Shown here one piece after another: positions 7,863 to 16,118 of a DNA stretch of 64,000 nt (positions are counted from its first letter, which is position 1; each line of letters opens with the position of its first letter). The stretch lies in NCBI GenBank assembly GCA_902601895.1, contig CACKOU010000004.1, forward strand, positions 19,140 to 83,139. The letters are read 5' to 3'. The notes beneath the pieces were generated by a model, which did not search any database, was not told where the DNA came from, and was given only the letters and a program-made list of their open reading frames with translations. A program made the translations under genes and the position numbers. Origin of the DNA: an uncultured Pelagibacteraceae bacterium. Its GTDB lineage: Bacteria; Pseudomonadota; Alphaproteobacteria; Pelagibacterales; Pelagibacteraceae.

Positions 7863-8972
7863 TTAAAATAAGCCTAAATCTTTAAGGTCGTTAAATGTTG
7901 CGAAAAACATCAAAGATAACAACAAAAACATTCCGATTCGAAAAAAACCTTCCTGTGTTTTTTGACTTAAAGGACGACCTAAAACCTTCTCAAATGCGTA
8001 AAACATGAGATGTCCTCCGTCTAATAAAGGTATTGGAAATAAGTTAATTAGTCCTAAACTTATGGAAATATAAGCCATCATACTGACAAAAGGTATAATT
8101 CCAAATTCTGCCACTTGGCCAGAAATTTTAGCAATTCTAATTGGACCACCCAATTGAGAACTGTCGCCTACTCCTGTAAACATTGATCCAAGATATTTAA
8201 GTGATGAACTTGTTACAAAATAAACTTCATTAAATGATTGAATTAAAGCTTGTGCAGGTCCAAGTTTTTTGTGTGTTATTTGATTATTATAGGGACTAAG
8301 TTTAATACCTACCATCCTTTTCTTTAATTTGTTTCCTAATTCATCAACGCTATCAACAAAATTTGGCTTAACTTTTAAAATTATTTCCTGGTCATATCTT
8401 GAAACTTTAAAATCTATAAATTCTGATGTTGACATTGCTATTAATTTAGAAACATCAAGAATACTCTCTACTTTTGTATTATCTATTTCAATAATAACGT
8501 CATTTTTTTGCATACCAGCAACTTCTGCTGGACTATCTTTTAATACTTCATCAATTACAGCTGGTGTAAAATCTTTACCTGCAAACATATATATGAAAGT
8601 AAAAATGACTAAAGCTAATATAAAATTAGCTAATGGTCCTCCAGCAACAATTAATGCTCTTTGGTAAAGAGGTTTTGTTACAAACAATTTATGTTGGTCT
8701 TCTTTGCTATATTTTTTTAGTAGTTCCTCTTGATCTGCTTGTGAAAATACATTCCTATCTCCGAAAAATTTTACATAACCGCCTAGTGGTATCCAACAAA
8801 CTTTCCATCTTGTCCCTGATTTATCATTCCATCCAAATAATTCTCGACCAAAACCTATAGAAAAATCTGTTACTCCAACACCATATCTTTTTGCAAAATA
8901 ATAGTGTCCATATTCATGAATAAAAACGACAACAGCAATTAATATAATAAATGGTAATACAAAATTAAGCAT
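7863..8972 (-). CDS. rseP: Site-2 membrane metalloprotease RseP
   Basis: 369 residues with about four membrane helices. The zinc motif HEYGH is at residues 19-23, one PDZ domain spans about 125-205 (SPAEVAGMQKNDVIIEID), and the second active-site motif NLFPIPLLDGGHL is near 315. RseP cleaves anti-sigma factors and signal-peptide remnants within the membrane. It has one PDZ domain where E. coli RseP has two. It lies alone between thiV and hupB, without the usual dxr/bamA neighbours. Confidence 0.92.
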   Translation of the reverse strand: MLNFVLPFIILIAVVVFIHEYGHYYFAKRYGVGVTDFSIGFGRELFGWNDKSGTRWKVCWIPLGGYVKFFGDRNVFSQADQEELLKKYSKEDQHKLFVTKPLYQRALIVAGGPLANFILALVIFTFIYMFAGKDFTPAVIDEVLKDSPAEVAGMQKNDVIIEIDNTKVESILDVSKLIAMSTSEFIDFKVSRYDQEIILKVKPNFVDSVDELGNKLKKRMVGIKLSPYNNQITHKKLGPAQALIQSFNEVYFVTSSSLKYLGSMFTGVGDSSQLGGPIRIAKISGQVAEFGIIPFVSMMAYISISLGLINLFPIPLLDGGHLMFYAFEKVLGRPLSQKTQEGFFRIGMFLLLSLMFFATFNDLKDLGLF

Positions 8973-9013
8973 TTATAAGATTATATAACAATTAAGTTTT
9001 TAATAAACATCAA

Positions 9014-10444
9014 TTATTTCAATTTCCATGCAATTATTGGTGATAAAGTTGCCGCAATAAATGAACAAAATAAAAGAGATTGAGAAATATACGATGGTGC
9101 TAAACCCATAGGCAAAATTACGCCAAATAGTATTGATTTAGAAAAATCTGGACTTGGGAAAAATAATAGTCCTGCAATTAATCCTATTAATATAGAAACA
9201 TAAGCATTTTTTTCATTATAAGATTTAGAATAAAAAGTATAAAAAACACTTAGAACAGCCGCACAACAAAATAAATCTGCTATTAAGAACAAATAAAGGA
9301 TACTAAATCCTTTTGATGCAACAAAAAAAGCTATGACCGAAAGAAAAATAACAAATTGTTTTGATATATTTAAATGATTATTTTTTAAATTTAATACTTT
9401 ATCTACATCTACTATTACCAAACTTGAAATAGCATTTATTAAAGTATCAATACTGCTAATTGTTAAAGAGATAGCTAAAATTATTACAATGACCGAAAAC
9501 GTTGTTAAATTTTCTTTTAGTAAAATTGAGAAAAATGCAAGATCAGGTATGACATTGTCATCTTGGGAGACAGCTACCAAACCACTAAATCCCATAAAAA
9601 AGACTATTGGTATTATTATTAAAAATGAGAATATTAAACTTTTTTTCAAAACCTCATAATTTTTTGCAGCATAAACTCTCTGCCAATTACCTTGATGAAA
9701 AAGATTAGTTGCTGCAACAGCTATAAAGAAAGTTAAACCGGCAGTATAATTTGGAAGATAGCTAAAACTTAACAAATGTGGATTATTATTTTTAATAATT
9801 TTAAAGCTAAATTCGTTTGTTTCGATTGAGATAATAAAAAGTAAACTAATTATTAATAGTGCTGTAAATACAAAAAATTGAATATTATCTGTGATTAAAG
9901 ATGCTCTTAACCCTCCATATAATGTGTAAAATAACGAACATGATATTACTATCAAAGAGGTAATCCACAATTCAGTACCAGATATGTAATTAATTAAAAA
10001 AGCTACAGCAGTAACTTCGGCAATTAAAAAGATTGTCATATAAAAAATGGAAAAAACTAAAATAAGTTTATAAAGATTTGGTCCAAATCTTAATCTTATT
10101 ATTTCAATAATACTTTTGCCTTGAGGATAACTAGTTCTAAATTTTTTACCAAGATAAATTAAAATAAAAAGCGGGAATGCGGTTCCCAATGAATAGCCAA
10201 TCACTGCACCAATTCCTCCCCAGGTTGCTGCTGATGCAGGTCCAAATAAAATCCAAGCACCAAGTGCTGAAGCAACAAGACTTGTTGTTAAGGATAAAGT
10301 TCCAATCGAACGGTTTGCAACTAAATAATTATTAAGTCCTTTAAATTTTTTTGAAAAATAAATTCCAACAAAAACAAATATTAAAGAAATTGAAATAATT
10401 AATATTATTGCTGATGATTGATTGATTATATTTAAGTTATTCAT
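9014..10444 (-). CDS. thiV: Sodium:solute symporter, likely thiamin-precursor (HMP) transporter ThiV
   Basis: 476 residues, about 13 membrane helices, of the SSS (sodium/solute symporter) family. Visible family stretches include LVASALGAWILFGPASAATWGGIGAVIGY near residue 55 and FHQGNWQRVYAAK near 245. The substrate call rests on context: the gene sits directly behind a TPP riboswitch. SAR11 cells are known to need exogenous HMP, and a riboswitch-linked SSS transporter, ThiV, has been proposed for its uptake. The Shine-Dalgarno AAGGGA is part of the riboswitch 3' end, which points to translational control. Confidence 0.85.
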   Translation of the reverse strand: MNNLNIINQSSAIILIISISLIFVFVGIYFSKKFKGLNNYLVANRSIGTLSLTTSLVASALGAWILFGPASAATWGGIGAVIGYSLGTAFPLFILIYLGKKFRTSYPQGKSIIEIIRLRFGPNLYKLILVFSIFYMTIFLIAEVTAVAFLINYISGTELWITSLIVISCSLFYTLYGGLRASLITDNIQFFVFTALLIISLLFIISIETNEFSFKIIKNNNPHLLSFSYLPNYTAGLTFFIAVAATNLFHQGNWQRVYAAKNYEVLKKSLIFSFLIIIPIVFFMGFSGLVAVSQDDNVIPDLAFFSILLKENLTTFSVIVIILAISLTISSIDTLINAISSLVIVDVDKVLNLKNNHLNISKQFVIFLSVIAFFVASKGFSILYLFLIADLFCCAAVLSVFYTFYSKSYNEKNAYVSILIGLIAGLLFFPSPDFSKSILFGVILPMGLAPSYISQSLLFCSFIAATLSPIIAWKLK

Positions 10445-10512
10445 TTTCCCTTTCTGAATTACCAGACAGGTTCTAAGGGTATTTCTCAGCCTTCTGGCAC
10501 CCCATTTACAAC
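10445..10512 (-). promoter_or_regulatory. TPP riboswitch (THI element) upstream of thiV
   Basis: On the minus strand the leader reads GGGGTGCC-AGAA-GGCTGAGA, then AATACCC, GAACCTG, TCTGGTAATTCAG and AAAGGGA. These are the ordered THI-box elements: the GGGG/ACCC helix, CUGAGA for HMP-ring recognition, GAACCUG, and the terminal GGGA. P3 is reduced to a 3-bp GCC/GGC stem with an AGAA tetraloop. Compared with the common CCTGATCTGG-ATAAT consensus, one A is missing on each side of the P4/P5 region. The terminal GGGA is also the ribosome-binding site of thiV, so TPP binding should block translation. Confidence 0.93.
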
Positions 10513-10524
10513 TTAATTCAAAGA

Positions 10525-11268
10525 TTAAATGAAATCAATTATTAACTTAGCACTACTAATAAGAATTAAAGCGTAAATGATATTATAAAATAAATTTTCC
10601 TCAATTATTTTAAGTAATTTATAACCTATAAATATTCCAATAAGCGCTAGGGGAAAGAGAGTAAGTGATTGATATAACGTATCAAAATTCATCATGGATA
10701 AATAAATATACAGGGGAAACTTAATTAGATTAACACAACTAAAAAAAATAATTCTTGTGCCAACATAAATTTCTTTTTTCATTCTTAGTGGGAGTAAATA
10801 AAGACTTGTTGGAGTTCCTCCCGCATGAACACAAAAACTTGAAAAACCAGCAATGGTTGAACAAATAGCACCTTTAAAAAAATTTTTTTTTGCCGGTATA
10901 GTTTTTTCTTTTTTAAATAAAAAATAATGACCAGAAAATAAAAAACCCATTATTCCAACAATTAATTTAAGCAAATCCTCAGTAAAATAAGTAAAAGTAA
11001 ATGATCCAATTATTATTCCAATAGCTGCAAATGGAACTATTAATTTAAGTGTTCCAAAATCAAACTCTCTTCTAAATCTATAAACCGCAATAATATCTGA
11101 AAAAATTAATATTGGTAATATTATTGCAAGCGCTTGATTTAATGGCATTACTACTGTCATTAATGGAACTGAAATTAGTGATATTGATCCACCTAAACCT
11201 GACTTAGCAATTCCATATAATACGATAGCTGGAACAACACTAAGAAAGAATAATAAATTTATCTCCAT
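10525..11268 (-). CDS. TauE/SafE-family membrane permease
   Basis: 247 residues, about eight membrane helices in two repeats. The pattern GIAKSGLGGSISLISVPLMTVVM near residue 20 and AGFSSFCVHAGGTPTSLYLLPLRM near 145 is that of the TauE/SafE/TSUP family (COG0730), which moves sulfite, sulfoacetate, sulfur or other organic anions. Specific substrate unknown. It starts 6 bases after the mini protein gene and is followed by the TPP riboswitch, so thiV may also receive read-through. Confidence 0.85.
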   Translation of the reverse strand: MEINLLFFLSVVPAIVLYGIAKSGLGGSISLISVPLMTVVMPLNQALAIILPILIFSDIIAVYRFRREFDFGTLKLIVPFAAIGIIIGSFTFTYFTEDLLKLIVGIMGFLFSGHYFLFKKEKTIPAKKNFFKGAICSTIAGFSSFCVHAGGTPTSLYLLPLRMKKEIYVGTRIIFFSCVNLIKFPLYIYLSMMNFDTLYQSLTLFPLALIGIFIGYKLLKIIEENLFYNIIYALILISSAKLIIDFI

Positions 11269-11274
11269 TATAAA

Positions 11275-11439
11275 TTAGAAATATAGCAATAAAGATAAAA
11301 CCACTAATATTAAAACTAATATGATTACGGCTATGTAATTGAGTCTAATTTTAAAATTGCTTAATAAAAATTTATTAATTTTTTCCCAGAAAATAATAAT
11401 CAAAATTAATAGTACTGCTGGAAGAATAAATTTAATCAT
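11275..11439 (-). CDS. Two-helix membrane mini protein B
   Basis: The track ORF starts at 11499, but I prefer the ATG at 11439: MIKFILPAVLLILIIIFWEKINKFLLSNFKIRLNYIAVIILVLILVVLSLLLYF, 54 residues. It has two membrane helices (about 4-18 and 35-53) joined by a basic loop. The longer form would run through the other mini gene in a different frame. It resembles mini protein A just upstream in length, the PA(I/V)-L-IL start and topology. No family recognised. Confidence 0.6.
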   Translation of the reverse strand: MIKFILPAVLLILIIIFWEKINKFLLSNFKIRLNYIAVIILVLILVVLSLLLYF

Positions 11440-11447
11440 AAATCTAT

Positions 11448-11615
11448 TTACATCAAAAAATACATCAATCCAAATATAACAAGTATAATTATTATCCAAA
11501 TTGAAAAATTAGATATCAACTGTTTAATATTTGAGTTTGATCTGAGAAAATTAGGTAGAACTAATATTAAGACTAATATTAAAAATATTGCAGGAATTAT
11601 CTGATCAACAGTCAA
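11448..11615 (-). CDS. Two-helix membrane mini protein A (TTG start)
   Basis: Missed by the ORF track. From a TTG one base past the ABC permease stop, the minus strand reads (M)TVDQIIPAIFLILVLILVLPNFLRSNSNIKQLISNFSIWIIIILVIFGLMYFLM, 55 residues. It fills almost exactly the gap between the permease and mini gene B. It has two helices with a polar basic loop, the same plan as mini protein B. The start has no clear ribosome site, so translation is probably coupled to the permease stop. Confidence 0.5.
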   Translation of the reverse strand: MTVDQIIPAIFLILVLILVLPNFLRSNSNIKQLISNFSIWIIIILVIFGLMYFLM

Positions 11616-11616
11616 A

Positions 11617-12384
11617 TTAATTTTTTATATTATAACCTTTTTTAAGTATAATTGAGACAAGAGTTACACATACAATTAAAAATATAAACATTGTTGAAAT
11701 ACTTATCCAAATATCAAAATCAGAAACTCCGTAAAATGCAAACCTCAGACCATTAACTAAATAAACAACAGGATTAAAATAAGTGACTGTTTGCCAGAAA
11801 CTTGGGAGCATATCTAGCGAATACAAACTTCCACCTAAGAATACCATCGGTGTAATGACAATTGTTGGTATTATTGACATTTGCTCGAAATTTTTACTAA
11901 GAAGTCCAATTAAAAACCCAAACAAAGCAAAAGTAAAAGCAACAAGAATTAATAAAAAAATCATTAGTAAAGGAAACTTCACGTTAACTTCTGCAAAGAA
12001 AAGTGATGTAAAGAAAATTACTGCAGCAACAATTAAGGTTTTAGTTGCGCCCGCACCAACATAAGCAATTACAATTTCTACAGTAGAAATTGGAGCTGCT
12101 AAGATTTCATAAATTGTTCCATTAAATTTAGGAAAAAAAATTCCAAAAGAAGTGTTGCTGATAGATTGAGTTAATAATGTTAACATCAATAATCCAGGTA
12201 CAATGTATGAGCCATAACTAATACCATCAATTTTTTCTACGTAATCTCCAATTACTGAGCCAAATACTATGAAGTATAATGATGTAGATAATACTGGAGA
12301 AAGAAGAGATTGTATTAATGTTCTTCTAAATCTATCCATTTCATGAAAATAAATTGCTCTTAATGCGTAAAAATTAATCCTCAT
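11617..12384 (-). CDS. ABC-2 type exporter permease
   Basis: 255 residues, six membrane helices. The family pattern includes an N-terminal FYALRAIYFHEMDRFRRTLIQSLLSPVLSTSLYFIVFG and later LGGSLYSLDMLPSFWQTVTYFNPVVYLVNGLRFAFYG, as in NodJ/YadH-type permeases. With the overlapping ATPase it would export a lipid, polysaccharide or drug-like molecule. Its start overlaps the ATPase gene by 11 bases, a typical two-gene unit. Confidence 0.88.
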   Translation of the reverse strand: MRINFYALRAIYFHEMDRFRRTLIQSLLSPVLSTSLYFIVFGSVIGDYVEKIDGISYGSYIVPGLLMLTLLTQSISNTSFGIFFPKFNGTIYEILAAPISTVEIVIAYVGAGATKTLIVAAVIFFTSLFFAEVNVKFPLLMIFLLILVAFTFALFGFLIGLLSKNFEQMSIIPTIVITPMVFLGGSLYSLDMLPSFWQTVTYFNPVVYLVNGLRFAFYGVSDFDIWISISTMFIFLIVCVTLVSIILKKGYNIKN

Positions 12385-13309
12385 TGTTTTCCTTTACCAA
12401 TGTCACAAAAATCTTTTCAAGATTATTTTGCTCTGTTTTTAGATCTCTCATCTTTAATCCCACATTTTTCAAATCTTGAAGCATCTTTGTGATACCTGTT
12501 CTTTCAGCATGTAAGTTATAGTTGTAAATTAATGAATAATTATCATTAGATATTGATAGATTGTATTCATCAAGTTCTGTTGGAATTTTTTCGACTTTAT
12601 CTTGTAATTCAATTGTTAATTTTTTATGACCCATCTTTTTTAATAAATCTATTTTATTATCAACAACAATGATTTCTCCTTGGTTAATTACAGCAACTCG
12701 GTCTGCAATTGCCTCGGCTTCTTCAATATAGTGTGTTGTTAAAATTATAGTTACTCCAGTTTTTCTTAATCCTTCTACAACTTTCCACATATCTTTTCTT
12801 AACTCGACATCTACACCCGCTGTTGGTTCATCAAGAAATAATATCGAAGGTTCATGAGATAATGCTTTTGCTATCATTACACGTCTTTTCATTCCTCCTG
12901 ATAGCTGATTTAGCCTTAAATCTTTTTTATCCCATAAACTAAAATCTTTTAGAACTTTTTCTATATGTTGTGGGTTTGGCTTTTTTCCATATAAGCCTCT
13001 TGAATATGAAACATTGTTAAACACTGTTTCAAATTGTTCTAATGAAATTTCTTGGGGAACCAGTCCTATTCTTGATCTTGTTTCTCTATAATCTTTTATA
13101 ATATCAAAACCATCTACTGTAATTACTCCAGAAGTTGGTTTAACTATACCACAAACAATACTTATCAGTGTCGTTTTGCCAGCTCCATTTGGTCCAAGCA
13201 TAGCAATAATTTCACCCTGCTTTATATTTAAGTTAACAGTTTTTAAAGCGTTAAATCCATTGTCGTATACCTTTGAAAGGCTATCAATTGTTATTAAATT
13301 TTTAGTCAT
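12374..13309 (-). CDS. ABC-2 exporter ATP-binding protein
   Basis: 311 residues. Walker A is GPNGAGKTT (near 39-47), signature LSGGMKRR near 138, Walker B SILFLDEPTAGVD near 158, and the switch histidine TTHYIEEAEA. A C-terminal region of about 90 residues follows the nucleotide-binding domain, as in the YadG/NodI/CcmA drug-export subfamily. It energises the permease it overlaps. Substrate unknown. Confidence 0.92.
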   Translation of the reverse strand: MTKNLITIDSLSKVYDNGFNALKTVNLNIKQGEIIAMLGPNGAGKTTLISIVCGIVKPTSGVITVDGFDIIKDYRETRSRIGLVPQEISLEQFETVFNNVSYSRGLYGKKPNPQHIEKVLKDFSLWDKKDLRLNQLSGGMKRRVMIAKALSHEPSILFLDEPTAGVDVELRKDMWKVVEGLRKTGVTIILTTHYIEEAEAIADRVAVINQGEIIVVDNKIDLLKKMGHKKLTIELQDKVEKIPTELDEYNLSISNDNYSLIYNYNLHAERTGITKMLQDLKNVGLKMRDLKTEQNNLEKIFVTLVKENNED

Positions 13310-13342
13310 TATCTGAAGTGTTAATTTGATATAGAGATGTTT

Positions 13343-13786
13343 TTAGTGACAAGCAATATTATATTTTTTTAATCTCCAGTAGTTATAAGGCCAGGGAGTT
13401 AAAAATCCAACTAATAGCATTATTGGTACTACCCACCAATTTAAAATAGCTCCACCTGTTAAAATTACATCTGTGAGGTTCATGGCTATTTCCATACTGA
13501 CCATTGATATAAAGCTCATACCAAGTGCAGTCTTTAATGCTTTGGAAAAATCAAGTTTTTGTCTTAGTAAAATTATAGTTTCTAAAATAATACTTGTAAT
13601 CAAACCATTGATAATTGCTAAAGTCATAATGGCTAAAACAGGCCAGGATATTCCTGTTATCTGAAAATACAATATAGTTCCAAAGTCACCAATTGCGCAG
13701 CCTAGTAAACACCAAGCAGTATTTTTTGCGCTTCTTTTCCAAGTATGCTTGCATGACCAATTAATATTAATTGCTTCTGAACTCAT
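13343..13786 (-). CDS. DUF4396 membrane protein
   Basis: 147 residues with four membrane helices. The N-terminal KHTWKRSAKNTAWCLLGCAIGDFGTI and C-terminal WWVVPIMLLVGFLTPWPYNYWRLKKYNIACH are typical of DUF4396. Conserved Cys/His residues at both ends suggest a metal or redox link, unproven. It overlaps the cytochrome c gene upstream by 4 bases, so it belongs to that operon. Confidence 0.8.
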   Translation of the reverse strand: MSSEAININWSCKHTWKRSAKNTAWCLLGCAIGDFGTILYFQITGISWPVLAIMTLAIINGLITSIILETIILLRQKLDFSKALKTALGMSFISMVSMEIAMNLTDVILTGGAILNWWVVPIMLLVGFLTPWPYNYWRLKKYNIACH

Positions 13787-14211
13787 TGTTTACTCATTTC
13801 CAAATGGTATTCATAGATATCATCTTTCCAATAAGATTTAATATATGAAAGAATGTTATCAATACCTTCATCACTTATTTTGTCACCAAATCCCATCATC
13901 TTGCCTTCATAATTTTTTATCAACTTAGCAAATCCATATTTTATCATTCTATGTAGTAATTCATCTGTATGATGCCAAGTATGACCAGTTCCATTTAAAG
14001 GCGGAGCTTTTCTATGCCCATCTTCATCCAAACCTTGCCAATTTGTAGCTCCAGCTAAATTTGCTTGGTGACAAGAAACACAATATTGATTGTATAATAT
14101 CTTGCCATTTTTAATTGCTTCTAATGAATCTCTAGTTATGGGATAGTGCGAATGAGAGAAAGCAGTATCTGCATAAAATAAAACAATAAAAATGAAAAAA
14201 TACTTTTTCAT
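13783..14211 (-). CDS. Periplasmic class I cytochrome c
   Basis: 142 residues with a cleavable signal peptide (MKKYFFIFIVLFYADTAFSHS). One heme c site is CVSCH near residue 46, followed by GRKAPPLNGTGHTWHH-type sequence. The likely distal Met lies in GKMMGFGDKISDEGIDNILSYIKS, the usual cytochrome c C-terminal helix. It carries electrons in the periplasm. Its stop/start overlaps the cytochrome c-prime-like gene by one base, so they form one operon with the DUF4396 gene. Confidence 0.9.
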   Translation of the reverse strand: MKKYFFIFIVLFYADTAFSHSHYPITRDSLEAIKNGKILYNQYCVSCHQANLAGATNWQGLDEDGHRKAPPLNGTGHTWHHTDELLHRMIKYGFAKLIKNYEGKMMGFGDKISDEGIDNILSYIKSYWKDDIYEYHLEMSKQ

Positions 14212-14675
14212 TAGTGTGGAGCCCTATATCTGCTATGACAAGCTTTACAGCTCGACCACATATATTGTTTTAAAGCTGCTCTAAAATCATCTTGGTCTTC
14301 GATAATTGAGGCTAGCTTTATCATTTGATCAGATGATTTTTTCATTAGAGCATTAAATTCATCTTTTTCTTCCCAAATAATTGGTAAAGCCTCTGTTCCA
14401 TGTCCCTCTTTTGTATTTTCTGGAAATAAATTTAGTAATTCTAAATAATTATCACTCATGCTTAACATTAGTTTTTTTGAGTCCTCAATTTCAACTTCGT
14501 TAAGCAAAATACTAATTCTTTTTGCTAGTTTATAATTTTGACTAAATAAAGATTTTCTTTTCTTTATAATATCTTTTGCTTTTTCTTCTGATAAAACATT
14601 AGAATTAAATGAAAAAGAAAGTGCTACAATAAACATCATTTTGAAAATATTATTTATTTTTATAAAATAGGTCAT
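14211..14675 (-). CDS. Cytochrome c-prime/c556-family protein
   Basis: The heme site CKACH is at the extreme C-terminus (SSCKACHSRYRAPH), as in four-helix-bundle class II cytochromes. The preceding sequence is helical and ends with DDFRAALKQYMWSSCKACH. The track start is 14732. I prefer the ATG at 14675, which leaves MTYFIKINNIFKMMFIVALSFSFNSNVLS as a signal peptide. Function may be electron transfer or NO binding. Its start codon overlaps that of the divergent b561 gene. Confidence 0.8.
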   Translation of the reverse strand: MTYFIKINNIFKMMFIVALSFSFNSNVLSEEKAKDIIKKRKSLFSQNYKLAKRISILLNEVEIEDSKKLMLSMSDNYLELLNLFPENTKEGHGTEALPIIWEEKDEFNALMKKSSDQMIKLASIIEDQDDFRAALKQYMWSSCKACHSRYRAPH

Positions 14676-15201
14676 GTCGAATAGTACAACATTACAATAT
14701 AGTTGGTTAGCTAAATTTTTCCATTGGTTCACTTTGCTCCTTCTTATTGCTCAGATACCAATGGGGTTTATTTTAGTCAGATTAGATTTTTCGGATTTAA
14801 GAATAACTATAGAAAATGTGCATGTAATTGTTGGAATATCCATATTTTACATAACCTTATTTAGGTTAATTTATAAATTTTTTAGCAAGTCCCCAAAACT
14901 AATTCCTGGGGCATTCTTTGGACAAAATTTGATTGCGAAATTGAATCATTTTGCTCTTTATGCCGCACTATTAACAATAACAACATCAGGAATTTTAAAA
15001 AAGCTATTTAATGGTGAAAAACTAAATTTTTTTATTTTTAAATTGAGGATTAAAGATAACTTTGATTTAGCAGATCAATTTTACAATGTTCATGTTATTT
15101 CAAACTATACATTAATAATTTTAATCTCATTACATATTTTTGCAGTTTTGTTTCATCAAATATTTTTGAAAGAAAACATCTTGAAAAGAATGACCAAATA
15201 A
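14674..15201 (+). CDS. Cytochrome b561-family membrane protein
   Basis: 175 residues, four membrane helices. Candidate heme b ligands are H17 in FFHWFTLLLLIAQIPMGF, then VHVIVG, LNHFALYAALL and SLHIFAVLFHQIF. The family moves electrons between quinol and periplasmic acceptors or reduces superoxide (CybB type). It is divergent from the c-type cytochrome genes and followed by the thioredoxin-like gene, so the block looks like one electron-transfer unit. Confidence 0.88.
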   Translation: MSNSTTLQYSWLAKFFHWFTLLLLIAQIPMGFILVRLDFSDLRITIENVHVIVGISIFYITLFRLIYKFFSKSPKLIPGAFFGQNLIAKLNHFALYAALLTITTSGILKKLFNGEKLNFFIFKLRIKDNFDLADQFYNVHVISNYTLIILISLHIFAVLFHQIFLKENILKRMTK

Positions 15202-15214
15202 TTAAATAGAATTT

Positions 15215-15589
15215 ATGAAAAAATTTATCTTTTTTATTATTTTAATCCTTATACCAAATACCTTGTTTGGTTTTGAAAAAACAACAAATTTTGATCTAAA
15301 GAAATTATTTGAAATTCAAAAATCTGGTAAAACAATAGTTATTAACTCTTGGAATGAATATTGTTCAACTTGTGCAGCACAAACAAAAGTTTTCAACCAA
15401 GCAATGAAAGACTTTAAAGATGTTGAATTTTTATTCTATGAGCAAACAGAACATGAAGATATTGCTAAAGCTTTAGGAATAAACTATTGGACTACAATCG
15501 TTGTATTCAAAGGTGAAAATGAGATAGTTAGAGAGATTGGTTTGGTAGATAAAAAAAAAATATACGACTTAATTAATCAAGGAATTTAA
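15215..15589 (+). CDS. Periplasmic thioredoxin-like protein, CSTC motif
   Basis: 124 residues with a signal peptide ([21 protein letters not shown]). The thioredoxin fold follows, with the redox motif [10 protein letters not shown] in place of WCGPC and a later [12 protein letters not shown] with a Thr where thioredoxins have the cis-Pro. It probably handles disulfides or cytochrome maturation in the periplasm. It starts 13 bases after the b561 gene and overlaps the convergent carbonic anhydrase gene by 4 bases. Confidence 0.75.
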   Translation: MKKFIFFIILILIPNTLFGFEKTTNFDLKKLFEIQKSGKTIVINSWNEYCSTCAAQTKVFNQAMKDFKDVEFLFYEQTEHEDIAKALGINYWTTIVVFKGENEIVREIGLVDKKKIYDLINQGI

Positions 15590-16098
15590 AATACTGTCTT
15601 TAAATATCTTTTCCAGTTTTCTTGGTAATGTTTCGCGTTTTCTGTTATTTTCACTACCTCTTCACTAGTTAATTTTCTAATAACCTTTCCAGGAGCTCCT
15701 ACCACTAATGAATTGTCGGGAATTTCTTTATTCTCAGTTATTAATGCTTTTGCGCCAATAATACAGTTTTTACCTATTTTTGCATTATTTAAAATTACTG
15801 CACCGATACCGACTAAACTATTATCTCCAATTGTACATCCATGGAGCATAACTATATGACCGATAGTTACGTCTTTACCTATTCTTAATGGGCAACCTGG
15901 GTCAGTATGTAAAACACTTCCATCTTGAACATTTGAACCTTCTCCAACATGAATGTTTTCATTATCCCCTCTAATTACAGCATTAAACCAAACACTAGAG
16001 TTTTTTTCTAATGTGACATCTCCAATAATGGTTGCATTGGGAGCTACCCAATTTTCGCCAGAGTTTTTTGGTTTTTTGTCTTCCAAATCGTAAAACAT
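15586..16098 (-). CDS. Gamma-carbonic-anhydrase-family hexapeptide protein
   Basis: 170 residues of left-handed beta-helix repeats ([28 protein letters not shown]). The zinc-binding histidines of the YrdA/PaaY group are visible in LHTDPGCP and [15 protein letters not shown]. The family includes carbonic anhydrases and acyltransferase-like proteins. Activity cannot be told from the motifs. Convergent with the thioredoxin-like gene. Confidence 0.88.
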   Translation of the reverse strand: MFYDLEDKKPKNSGENWVAPNATIIGDVTLEKNSSVWFNAVIRGDNENIHVGEGSNVQDGSVLHTDPGCPLRIGKDVTIGHIVMLHGCTIGDNSLVGIGAVILNNAKIGKNCIIGAKALITENKEIPDNSLVVGAPGKVIRKLTSEEVVKITENAKHYQENWKRYLKTVF

Positions 16099-16118
16099 AA
16101 TTTATATATTATTACATT

